Assembly (NCBI GenBank): GCA_947623455.1
Contig: OX392527.1
Span: 51,442,401-51,506,400, forward strand
Length of the DNA: 64,000 bases
Source: Mimachlamys varia
Lineage: Eukaryota > Mollusca > Bivalvia > Pectinida > Pectinidae
Direction of reading: 5' to 3'
Under the pieces are notes generated by a model. The model saw only the letters and a list, made by a program, of their open reading frames with translations, was not told the DNA's origin and made no database searches. The position numbers were made by a program, and so were the translations under genes. Below are positions 38,077 to 49,366 of this stretch, in pieces. Position 1 is the stretch's first letter. Each line of letters opens with the position of its first letter.

Positions 38077-40140
38077 CAGTGGTGAACAGGCTCAGATGAA
38101 GGAAATTTGCATATTCAAAAAAACGTTTAAATTTAGCAAAAATAGTTTATATGAAATACCAATATCGGTACATGAAATAAATGTGAAATGATAAATTTAA
38201 CCTGGTCTGATAAATAGAATTTATCATCTATACATGTGAACATAGCATATTTTGAGAAACAAAGATTAGGTTGAATATTGTAAAATATGAAATATTTAGG
38301 AAAGTCTGAGTCTTTCTAATGGTCTGAGCTTTTCTGTTAGACGTGGCAGCTTAGTAATAATTTTATAAATCTGGTCTCCTTTATATTATATAATACAGCC
38401 CTAAAACAGCACAGCTGACTGCCTCCACTTTAATCTTTAGAGATTATCAAGTTTTACCAATCTTAAAGCAATCAGTGAATTCTATGTTGAGCTACTTACA
38501 ACATAATCAACTAAATGTGAAGTTTTGCAACACAAACTGTGTTTGGCAACACCAAAACATTAAAAATTATTCCACGCCCAACTTGACTTTGTTTACTTAT
38601 ACTGTAATGAAACAAGATGCATTTTGTGCATGTAAAATATGACTGGCCATACCAGCCCCCAGGTTTTCATGGACATTTTTTCTACATGAATTTTACTACT
38701 AGCTTATCTCCCCCTAGTTTTAGAATCAGACATCAAAGTAATCAAAATTATTTTTTTCCTTAACAATTCAATATCTGTATACTATTCTTGAAATGGAGGC
38801 CACTCTAAGATTTAAGCAAAAGAGGAATATCATATTAAGCAATTTGAATAATCAATATTTTTGTATTAAATTTGATTTGATTTATGTATACAAACAATGG
38901 TGTAAATGATTAACAAGAGTTTGTTAGACGTTCTACTACATGGTGTGAACTTGTACTTTTGTGCTTAATTTTTAATTGACCACCATATGTCAATTTAAAT
39001 CTTCTTCCAAAGTTACTATTATCATTAATTAACAATAATCATCCTTTCCCCTACTTTTGAAGTCTAAAAATGTTAATGATTCTACAGGTCATTATTCTCT
39101 GTGGAGATTTTACTGTAAGCTCGTTGTTCGTGATGAACTACAGCGCAATAATATCTTTTCCATTAATACCCCTTTAGAAGGTACAGAGCTATAATGTGCC
39201 TGGGTGGCCATTACTATTCCACTCAGCATCTTATAGCAGCTTATCATCAAGCCTCATTTAACAATACAGATTTGATTCAATCACCCAAAAGATCATGATT
39301 TCACCTTTAACTTTTGCCGTTTTCATAGTAGAATTCACAAAGACAAAAAATGAAGGTGGCGGAGACCGAGGCATGTGGTATTTTTGTAACTGATCACTAG
39401 TCCACATTAACTAATGTTTAAAATAACAAACCCTACATCTGCAACATATTCACTATAACAAGTAACAATGATGTCATTTTTGCTGCACAATGAGAATTTT
39501 TTTTTTGTACAACTTACAGCGTGTACAAATCTATACAGCTAAATGGCATGACAGACTAGAGCTGAGAAATAGATAATATAATCTGTCACCGTTACCGAGT
39601 AGATAGATACACTTTACACAAAATGACAACCCACAGTGTGTAAGATTGCTTTTTATTGTCATTGAATCCTATGGATTTCAATACACCAGTTATATTCCGC
39701 GATGTTTAAGCAGCTTTAAGATTGAAATGATCCACAGCCATACATAACAAGACCAAGAACTAAGCCAAAGTACGCAGGATCTCAAATACAAGATATTTTA
39801 ATATCTTACAAGTAATAAATGTCTACCAAGCTCAACGTTTTGTTTATTTAGAGAACATCAGTAAATATATGACCTTGACCCTGATCCAAGGAAGGATGGT
39901 CAGAAAATGTCAATGCCATAGCATAATCCTGTAGTGGTCAGTCCAGGCATAAATCTGTACCAATAACTGGACATAGGGAGAAGGGTATACTTAGTGAAAT
40001 AACTCAGCTTGACCTAGAGTTCTATGGAGTATCCATGGGTCGGAGGGAGGGAGTCGAGTTTTACATGACTATTTGGTGTGGAGCTTTAAACATTGAGTAT
40101 AGGTTTGTCAGATATGCAGAAGAGTATAAGATGTACTTAC

Positions 40141-40469
40141 ATGACTGTCGGGGGCGGAGCTGTATTGAGTATGGGTCTGAGGGAGACGAGTATTGATGTA
40201 TTTACATGACTGTCAGGGGCTGAGCTGTATTGAGTATGGGTCTGAGGGAGACGAGAACTAGATGTACTAACCTGATTGTCGGGGGCGGAGCTGTATTGAG
40301 TATGGGTCTGAGGGAGACGAGAACTAGATGTACTTACATGACTGTCGGGGGCTGAGCTGTATTGAGTATGGGTCTGAGGGAGACGAGTATTAACCTTACT
40401 TACATGACTATCAGGGGCGGAACTGTATTGAGTATGGGTCTGAGGGATGTGAGTATTAGATGTACTTAC
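40141..40469 (-). repeat. 66-bp tandem copies of exon end plus splice donor (mini-exon ladder)
   Basis: Five copies of the last 36 coding bases of exon 40470-40582 lie at 40404-40439, 40338-40373, 40272-40307, 40206-40241 and 40141-40176. Each is exactly 36 nt (12 codons, THTQYSSAPDSH-like). On the minus strand each is preceded by '(c)tccctcag', a candidate acceptor. Each is followed by a candidate donor: gtaagt in four copies counting the array edge, gttagt after the 40272 copy and gtaaat after the 40206 copy. The spacing is 66, 66, 66, 66 and 65 bp, so the sequence is stop-free in the exon's frame up to the last copy. Gaps between mini-exons are about 30 nt, too short to be spliced one by one. 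Confidence 0.9.
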
Positions 40470-40582
40470 ATGACTGTCAGGGGCTGAGCTGTATTGAGTA
40501 TGGGTCTGATGGTGAATATGATGTCCTGTTAGGTATAAGGCACCGTTGTGGTCATGGTGATGGTGAATATAGCCATGGCAAT
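40470..40582 (-). CDS. caskin: Caskin exon: His-rich linker
   Basis: This 113-bp internal exon has acceptor tatttcag and donor CAT|gtaagt. It starts with the last two bases of a codon (G|AT after the previous exon) and ends in phase 0. The peptide runs CHGYIHHHHDHNGALYLTGH then HIHHQTHTQYSSAPDSH. It is a histidine-rich, presumably disordered linker with no known domain. It joins in frame to 19553-19768 (APDSH|NVNGRP). Support comes from clean splice sites, matching phase on both sides and His/Asn-rich composition continuing into the next exon. The donor shown is the first of six near-identical donors, so 3' extended forms (22 residues per extra unit, in frame for the first four) are possible. 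Confidence 0.78.
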
Positions 40583-40799
40583 CTGAAATAATAAGAGGCA
40601 TGACATTAAAATCTCCAAATATATTCTATTCATAGTGATATTCTGTATCATCACTTAATCATGATTTTGAATACAAAGCTATATTGCTTCAATCTCTAAA
40701 TACAGAGCTACAGTGCATCAATTAATCTCTAAAAACGAATCGACATTGCAGCAATCTCTGAAAACTGAAATTTAGTGTCAAAGCCACATTAAGACAATC

Positions 40800-40905
40800 T
40801 CCGAATATAGCATAAAATCACTGAATATAGCACCAAATCTCTGAATATAGCACCACCAAATCTCTGAATATAGCACCAAATCTCTGAATATAGCACCAAA
40901 CCACT
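40800..40905 (+). repeat. ~20-bp tandem repeat, 5 copies
   Basis: 'ctgaatatagcaccaaatct' repeats five times with one three-base insertion ('caccaccaaatct'), close to the acceptor of exon 40470-40582. It is a short, recent array. Confidence 0.88.
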
Positions 40906-40955
40906 ATAGTCGTGCTATAATATATCATCAAAATTTTGTTCTAAATTTTGATTAT

Positions 40956-41041
40956 CTAACCACCCCTAAAATTTCATAATGAATTATTCCAGCCTAGGAA
41001 TTGGAAGAGTTCAAATGTGTCTTCAGGGGGTGAATTAGTTG
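40956..41041 (+). mobile_element. 90-bp MITE, family A, copy 3
   Basis: 'accacccctaaaatttcata' on the left and 'gtcttcagggggtgaattag' on the right flank the family interior 'ggaagagttcaaatgtg'. It is slightly diverged and non-coding. Confidence 0.78.
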
Positions 41042-42349
41042 GTGGTTCTTTCTATATCATGACAATCTCCAAATGTAAGCTGTATCATGACATTTGTGAA
41101 TACTCTGTAACATCAGGAGGACAATCTCTGAATCAAGAAACACATCACAACACTCTATAGATACATGGCTACCCCTTGAGGGTTTCAAAATACATGGCTA
41201 CATTACAATGCTAACCTTGAATGCATCCTACATGGAAATCTCCGCATATATCGTAAGTCGTCTCGACAATGATCAACCATCAATGAAACCTTAGTATCTA
41301 ATGACAACAAATGTCAAAATGTCGACACAGCAAAACGAACTCCAGTCCTTACTTTTGAAATCCTCTCTCTGCAATCAACACTGGAAGAGTCTGACAAGCG
41401 TTAACATGCCGAGTGGTGTAGGAGCACACCTACCCTATACACAAGGTAATCGATGACGGTCTGATTACGATAACTCAATCACCTATCCAGGCAAATAGTG
41501 TGTACGACTGACACAGTCCAACCCATCAGTGTAGTATGGAGCCAGGCGGCTGTGACCATGCACTGTCTCTGCTCCGACTTTATATCGTAGATATTTTGTA
41601 ACTCCAGTAGCGTAAAAGATCTATTACGTATATATATTATCTTCCCCGAACCCATCTACACACAATACGTTGGGGACCAATAACTGCCGCGGATCCTTGT
41701 GTTTTGCCTATATGTATATATCTCCTGTTGTGTTCGATAAACAACAAGACAATGTATTAGAAATGGCCCACAGCTATCATCTAAGATTAGCGTGAATAAG
41801 GCTAGAAATTACACAGAGAGCATTCCTATTAGTCTGTGAATACATTGAGGATACGGACCATATATACTAGCCTATATAAAACCCCTCCTCCTTTAGGTGT
41901 CTGTTTCCAATTATAGACTAACTCTACACCCCCAATCACATAAAAATCACTGGAGAATTTTACCTTTTATATTTTTCACACTGCCGTTTCCATGCCATCT
42001 GCCATACCACCTCCCAGATGTTAGAATGTAGTGTATATGATATCACGTGTAAAACACAATCCTCAGGTTGTCTTCTGAGATGCTGTAGCAATTAACTGGG
42101 AGGCTGTGTTATTTCTATCAAGTGTTGGTTTATCTGGTACACATAGCTTTGGCAGTCGGCTCACACCGGAGAAATCATGCTGGTTCAACTACCATTACTA
42201 AATAGTGCTTGGTGGTATATGTCTAAACTTTTAGATCAGTATCACTACAAAATACTACCATCACTGGAAAAATGTTTGGTTGTTTAATCAGATAAATCTC
42301 AGTTGTTCAGCTACAACATATCCAATATCATAACACCTATCTAGCTCAT

Positions 42350-44945
42350 TTCACAAAAGATGCTTGGAGATTCAACTAGTAACACAGAACTACAATCAAG
42401 AGAATGCCTGGTTTATCTAGTAACACTGAACTATCATCACAAGAGAATGCCTGGTTTATCTAGTAACACTGAACTATCATCACAAGAGAATGTCTGGTTT
42501 ATCTAGTAACACTGAACTATCATCACTAGAGAATACCTGGTTTATCTAGTAACACACAACTACCATCACTAGAGAATGTCTGGTTTATCTAGTAACACTG
42601 AACCATCACAAGAGAATGCCTGGTTTATCTAGTAACACTGAACTATCATCACAAGAGAATGCCTGGTTTATCTAGTAACACTGAACTATCATCACAAGAG
42701 AATGCCTGGTTTATCTAGTAACACTGAACTATCATCACAAGAGAATGTCTGGTTTATCTAGTAACACTGAACTATCATCACTAGAGAATACCTGGTTTAT
42801 CTAGTAACACACAACTACCATCACTAGAGAATGTCTGGTTTATCTAGTAACACTGAACCATCACAAGAGAATGCCTGGTTTATCTAGTAACACTGAATCA
42901 TCACAAGAGAATGCCTGCTTTATCTAGTAACACTGAACTATCATCACTAAAGAATGCCTGGTTTATCTAGTAACACAGAACTACCATCACTAGAGAATGC
43001 CTGGTTTATCTAGTAACACTGAACTATCATCACTAGAGAATGCCTGGTTTATCTAGTAACACTGAATCATCACAAGAGAATGCCTGCTTTATCTAGTAAC
43101 ACTGAACTATCATCACTAAAGAATGCCTGGTTTATCTAGTAACACAGAACTACCATCACTAGAGAATGCCTGGTTTATCTAGTAACACTTAACCTTCACT
43201 AGAAAATGCCTGGTTTATCTAGTAACAAAGAACTAACATCACTAGAGAATGTCTGGTTTATCTAGTAACAAAGAACTACCATCACTAGAGATTGCCTGGT
43301 TTATCTAGTAACACTTAACCTTCACTAGAAAATGCCTGGTTTATCTAGTAACACTTAACCTTCACTAGAAAATGCCTGGTTTATCTAGTAACAAAGAACT
43401 AACATCACTAGAGAATGTCTGGTTTATCTAGTAACAAAGAACTAACATCACTAGAGAATGTCTGGTTTATCTAGTAACACTGAACTACCATCACTAGAGA
43501 ATGCCTGGTTTATCTAGTAACACTGAACTACCATCACTAGAGAATGCCTGCTTTATCTAGTAACACTGAACTATCATCACTAAAGAATGCCTGGTTTATC
43601 TAGTAACACAGAACTATCATCACTAGAGAATGCCTGGTTTATCTAGTAACACTGAACTATCATCACTAGAGAATGCCTGGTTTATCTAGTAACACTGAAT
43701 CATCACAAGAGAATGCCTGCTTTATCTAGTAACACTGAACTATCATCACTAAAGAATGCCTGGTTTATCTAGTAACACAGAACTACCATCACTAGAGAAT
43801 GCCTGGTTTATCTAGTAACACTTAACCTTCACTAGAAAATGCCTGGTTTATCTAGTAACAAAGAACTAACATCACTAGAGAATGTCTGGTTTATCTAGTA
43901 ACAAAGAACTACCATCACTAGAGATTGCCTGGTTTATCTAGTAACACTGAACTACCATCACTAGAGAATGCCTGGTTTATCTAGTAACACTGAACTACCA
44001 TCACTAGAGAATGCCTGCTTTATCTAGTAACACTGAACTATCATCACTAAAGAATGCCTGGTTTATCTAGTAACACAGAACTATCATCACTAGAGAATGC
44101 CTGGTTTATCTAGTAACACTGAACTATCATCACTAAAGAATGCCTGGTTTATCTAGTAACACAGAACTATCATCACTAGAGAATGCCTGGTTTATCTAGT
44201 AACACTGAATCATCACAAGAGAATGCCTGCTTTATCTAGTAACACTGAACTATCATCACTAAAGAATGCCTGGTTTATCTAGTAACACAGAACTAACATC
44301 ACTAGAGAATGCCTGGTTTATCTAGTAACACTTAACCTTCACTAGAAAATGCCTGGTTTATCTAGTAACAAAGAACTAACATCACTAGAGAATGTCTGGT
44401 TTATCTAGTAACACTGAACTACCATCACTAGAGAATGCCTGGTTTATCTAGTAACACTGAACTACCATCACTAGAGAATGCCTGGTTTATCTAGTAACAC
44501 AGAACTATCATCATTAGAATATGCCTGGTTTATCTAGTAACACTGAACTACCATCACTAGAGAATGCCTGGTTTATCTAGTAACACAGAACTATCATCAT
44601 TAGAATATGCCTGGTTTATCTAGTAACACTGAACTATCATCACTAGAGAATGCCTGGTTTATCTAGTAACACTGAACTATCATCACTAGAGAATGCCTGG
44701 TTTATCTAGTAACACTAAACTATCATCACTAGAGAATGTCTGGTTTATCTAGTAACACTGAACTATCATCACAAGAGAATGCCTGGTTTATCTAGTAACA
44801 CTGAACTATCATCACTAGAGAATGCCTGGTTTATCTAGTAACACAGAACTATCATCACTAGAGAATGCCTGATTTATCTAGTAACACTGAACCTTCACTA
44901 GAAAATGCCTGGTTTATCTAGTAACACAAAACTATCATCACTAGA
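42350..44945 (+). repeat. 43-bp minisatellite, about 60 copies, with higher-order repeats
   Basis: The unit is 'tggtttatctagtaacactg' followed by 'aactatcatcactagagaatgcc' (43 bp). Variants include shortened units ('ctgaaccatcacaagag', 'cttaaccttcactagaaa') and 'aaagaactaacatcac' types. Multi-unit blocks recur with the same variant order, for example about 43040-43290 and about 43690-43930. Stop codons (tag, taa) occur in every unit, so no long ORFs arise. It ends near 44945 at 'cactagatatcag'. Confidence 0.96.
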
Positions 44946-45542
44946 TATCAGAATTGTGAGAACTGAGAAACTTTTTTTCAACCTTCATGCTAGCATGAAT
45001 GCAAATCGGCTAAATACATATTCAATGAACTTTGTTAAGGGCTTCCTGGGAAATATGAAATATGTGTTTTAATTGAACATAATTCTTATGGTAATACTTG
45101 TAGTAGAAATGTCAAACAATAACTGTTCCTATTTCCAAGTATTCGGTTCTATGGTACATCTCCTTTATGTGTCAGTCACTCTATAGACATTTATTTACGA
45201 GAACTTTTATCGGACCGAGAATTTCACCTTGTAAATGTTTACCTGAGAGAAGGTGTGACCTTTAACTTCACCTGATATTGTTGTGTATCATTATCCGATA
45301 CAGATATTCCCTGTCTCTATTATTATCCCAGTATTTACCTGAGAGTTGTAAACAAAGACCGTTCAAGCAGGTACCGATGATACACCTAGACAACAACAGA
45401 CAATTGCTGTAGTGTATTGAAAAAGAGCATACAGACAAAAACACGATTTTAAATGCGGCCCTGTTCAGATAATGACAGCCTTGCCTTGGGTGAGAGGTGA
45501 CACAGTCGGTTTATGTACCTGCGTAACCTCCTCGGTAGAAAG

Positions 45543-45627
45543 TTTAACTTGTTCACCCCTAAAAACCCCATTTGAACTCTTCCAATTTAAAGGCTGGAAT
45601 AGTTTATTTTGGAATTTCAGGGTGTCT
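45543..45627 (-). mobile_element. 90-bp MITE, family A, copy 4
   Basis: This copy is inverted relative to the copy at 392: 'aacttgttcacccctaaaaa' leads into 'catttgaactcttccaattt' and ends 'ggaatttcagggtgtct'. The right end is degraded. It is non-coding. Confidence 0.72.
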
Positions 45628-47329
45628 AGAGACTATAGGGTAATATTGATTTTCACTATCCTGGTGCGAGCCCACAACTCAGACATTCGCATCAATATTC
45701 CCATCAAGACTTCAAATCCTGTCACATGCTCCAACCATATCCCCATCAAGCCCTCAAATCCTTTCCTGGGTGTTCTGTATATATATATATATACACCGTG
45801 ACATCCTCAAATCCTTGCAAAACTCTCAAAGAAACCTGCCATATACTTGCAATAAACCCTCAAACCCACCATATTCTCTATGTGCAAACATTTTCAAAGA
45901 ACTCTCAAATCCAACGAAGCCCTCATTCAACTATCAACTCCTGTTCGGACATGTAATCCCTGATCGGAAATGACAAATAATATTTACCAATGTGTAAACA
46001 CTTACCGGTATCTGGAATTTCCAAATGGAATATAAAATCTTTTTGAAAACTTAATGCGCTAATAAGTATATTAATTATGTTGGTATAAAACTTTAATAGT
46101 TCCAACTCATTTTTAATTGTATGGCTACAGACCATCACTGTACCATCACGGTATTTTCACATGTCACATGAACATACACTTTATTATTAATTCATACACT
46201 GAAAATTCAAAACAGAATATGAAGTAGTGTGTCAAACACAAAAATGAATGAAAGAAAAACAAACCTGTTTTGAAAAATATTCTTTATGTAAGTTCTCTAA
46301 CCACAAGTATGCACAACAATCGTAAAACCACAAAAATTTTCATATCCTTGGAAAAAAAACCTGCGACAAATATAATTTTCACATGGTGATGAATCATACC
46401 AATTACAAAAACATGTACTGCCTCCCACAATCAAGTCAATAAAATATTTGTCAGCTTCAAATAAAATACAAATACATTATTTTTTTCATAATTGAAATTA
46501 TTTAAATGTGGAATATAATCATTAAATCTATATTCTCAAGACAAAAAACATCATGATCCTTTAAACGCTTAAGTTTTGGAGTATAAAAGATAATTTAAGC
46601 AAATTTAAGCAAAGTGTACCGATTGCTTTTAAAGCTGACAATTTTAGAGAACTAGGGCATTGTATATCTATCTCCTTCGGGAGGTCTAAGAAATGCACAG
46701 ATATAGATGGTTTCTGACAGTCTAACCACTTCCAAAATAATTAAAATTCAGAACTCATACATCAATCTATTTCAAGTTCTAATGGTGCCCTGTAAGTGAG
46801 CATTGATTTTTTACAAGGGGATATTTTCAAAAGTGTTCAAGTTTCAATATAAATGTTCAGATTTTGACTCAGTTATCTCCCCTGTTCTAACTTTTGACAG
46901 AAAAAGTTAATTTTTCTATTACAAACATTAAAACAATATTCATTTTTTTTTATCGAGAAACTAAGACGTAATGAATCAAGAAAAAACCTCATAATCTATA
47001 CATATTATATCCATGAAGCAAATAATAATCTTTGCAATAATATTTTGTAGAAGATGTAAACTTATGAATAAATGTTATTTTTTCAGTTCTAAAAACTAGA
47101 GTTATTTCCTCTTTTATTTCTGATTTTTCACCAAGGTATTCAAACCTTAAATGAAGCTGAAACCAAACGAAACTGTACTATTCCAGACAATATTTGCCGA
47201 CTGGAAGGAAATGTCGGGTCCAGTTTATTGATCTGGGATAATTTTGCTTTCGTATCGTCGGCTAGCACCACTCTACACAAAGTAAAGTGTGACAGAATTG
47301 ATAAATGCTCCGAGGTGGACATATTATAC

Positions 47330-48540
47330 CTATACTGAGAGATATATAGGGCCAAAGGGAGAGGGGTAACCTTGTTGAGAGATATATAGGGCCAAAGGGA
47401 GAGGGGTAGCTTAAAATATCTTTGTTGGGAGATATATAGGGCCAAAGGGAGACGGAAGTTTAGAATACCTTTGTTGAGACTTAGAATACCTTTGTTGAGA
47501 GATATATAGGGCCAAAGGGAGAGGGGTAGCTTAGAATACCTTTACTGAGAGATATATAGACCAAAGGGAGAGGGGTAGCTTAAAATATCTTTGTTGGGAG
47601 ATATATAGGGCCAAAGGGAGACGGAAGTTTAGAATTCCTTTGTTGAGACTTTTAATACCTTTGTTGAAAGATATATAGGACCAAAGGGAGAGGGGTAACT
47701 TAGAATACCTTTACTGAGAGATATATAGGGCCAAAGGGAGAGGGTAGCTTAGAATACCTTTGTTGAGAGATATATAGGACCAAAGGGAGAGGGAAGCTTA
47801 GAATAGCTTTGTTGGGAGATATATAGGCCAAAGGGAGAGGGGTAGCTTAAAATACCTTTGTTGAGAGATATATAGGCCAAAGGGAGAGAGGTAGCTTAGA
47901 ATGCCTTTGTTGACAGATATATAAGCCAAAGGGAGAGGGGTAACTTAGAATACCTTTATGGAGAGATATATAGGCCAAAGGGAGAGGGGTAGCTAAGAAT
48001 ACCTTTGTTGGGAGATATACAGGACCAAAGGGAGAAGAGTAGCTTAGAATACCTTCGTTGGGAGATATATAGGCCAAAGGGAGAGGGATAGCTTAGAATA
48101 CCTTTGTTGAGATATATAGACCAAAGGGAGAGGGGTAACTTAGAATGCCTTTGTTGGGAGATATATAGGGCCAAAGGGAGAGGGTAGCTTAGAATACATT
48201 TGTTGAGAGATATATAGGCCAAAGGGAGAGGGGTAGCTTAGAATACCTTTGTTGAGATATATAGGCCAAAGGGAGAGGGGTAGCTTAGAATACCTTTGTT
48301 GAGATATATAGGCCAAAGGGAGAGGGGTAGCTTAGAATACCTTTGTTGGGAGATATATAGGCCAAAGGGAGAGGGGTAGCTTAGAATACCTTTGTTGAGA
48401 GATATATAGGGCCAAAGGGAGAGGGGGTAGCTTAGAATACCTTTGTTGAGAGATATATAGGGCCAAAGGGAGAGGGGGTAGCTTAGAATACCTTTGTTGA
48501 GAGATATATAGGCCAAAGGGAGAGGGGTAGCTTAGAATAC
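47330..48540 (-). repeat. ~47-bp minisatellite (older half of compound array)
   Basis: The unit on the plus strand is 'gagatatataggccaaaggg' followed by 'agaggggtagcttagaatac' and 'ctttgtt', about 25 copies with many indels. It shares the core 'cctttgttg(g/a)gagatata' with the adjoining 44-bp array at 48541-49366 and merges directly into it, so the two have a common origin. On the gene strand the core reads AACAAAGGTATTC, a weaker version of the exon donor AACAAAG|GTATGT. Minus-strand frames are stop-free for up to about 100 codons and are not genes. Confidence 0.93.
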
Positions 48541-49366
48541 CTTTGTTGAGAGATATACAGGACACGAGGGGTGAGGGGACATACCTTTGTTGGGAGATAT
48601 ACAGGACACGAGGTGTGAGGGGACATACCTTTGTTGGGAGATATACAGGACACGAGGGGTGAGGGGACATACCTTTGTTGGAAGATATACAGGACACGAG
48701 GGGTGAGGGGACATACCTTTGTTGGGAGATATACAGGACACAAGGGTGAGAGGGACATATCTTTGTTGGGAGATATACAGGACACAAGGGGTGAGGGGAC
48801 ATACCTTTGTTGGGAGATATACAGGACACAAGGGGTGAGGGGACATACCTTTGTTGGGAGATATACAGGACACAAGGGGTGAGGGGACATACCTTTGTTG
48901 GGAGATATACAGGACACAAGGGGGACATACCTTTGTTGGGAGATATACAGGACACGAGGTGTGAGGGGACATACCTTTGTTGAGAGATATACAGGACACG
49001 AGGGGTGAGGGGACATACCTTTGTTGGGAGATATACAGGACACGAGGTGTGAGGGGACATACCTTTGTTGGGAGATATACAGGACACGAGGTGTGAGGGG
49101 ACATACCTTTGTTGGGAGATATACAGGACACAAGGGGTGAGGGGACATACCTTTGTTGGGAGATATACAGGACACAAGGGGGACATACCTTTGTTGGGAG
49201 ATATACAGGACACGAGGTGTGAGGGGACATACCTTTGTTGGGAGATATACAAGACACGAGGGGTGAGGGGGACATACCTTTGTTGGGAGATATACAGGAC
49301 ACGAGGTGTGAGGGGACATACCTTTGTTGGGAGATATACAGGACACGAGGTGTGAGGGGGACATAC
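48541..49366 (-). repeat. 44-bp minisatellite made of exon end plus donor
   Basis: The unit on the plus strand is 'acatacctttgttgggagat' followed by 'atacaggacacgaggggtga' and 'gggg', about 19 copies of 44-45 bp; two shorter copies lack 'tgagggg'. On the gene strand each unit carries CCCAACAAAG|GTATGTCCC, identical to the donor used by exon 49367-49558. The repeat also extends about 36 bases into that exon, whose last codons (VSCISPNK) are the first array unit. All three minus frames are stop-free through the array, which accounts for ORFs of 256-361 codons. Confidence 0.94.

Larger units (their letters stand above)
19769..40469 (-). other. Caskin intron, 20.7 kb
   Basis: This is the largest complete intron of the window, between exons 40470-40582 and 19553-19768. 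It contains tandem arrays at about 22300-22690, 23825-24325, 25150-25595, 28185-30212, 32130-33300, 34627-35345, 36753-37215 and 40141-40469. It also holds a SINE (27630-27813), a bivalve-type element (30480-30760), a pogo-type MITE (34129-34318) and a 90-bp MITE (37985-38076). A loose ~108-bp duplication sits at 24775-24955, and poly-C runs occur at 27283-27296 and 34405-34421. Regions 20040-22290, 25700-27600, 31050-32000, 35350-36750 and 38100-40130 look unique, and I could not support an exon in them. Confidence 0.75.
40583..49366 (-). other. Caskin intron, 8.8 kb
   Basis: This intron lies between exons 49367-49558 and 40470-40582. It begins with the compound 44/47-bp array (49366-47330). 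It also contains a 43-bp array (42350-44945), a 20-bp array (40800-40905) and two 90-bp MITEs (40956, 45543). A short (TA)n run lies at 45778-45793. 41050-42340 is unique and relatively complex, and 45630-47320 is AT-rich. No additional exon was supported. Confidence 0.78.

Noticed and set aside
48332..49252. 306- and 256-codon minus ORFs with SCISPNKGMSP repeats as separate genes
   Set aside because: Frames of the 44-bp array. Only the part above 49367 belongs to a Caskin exon.
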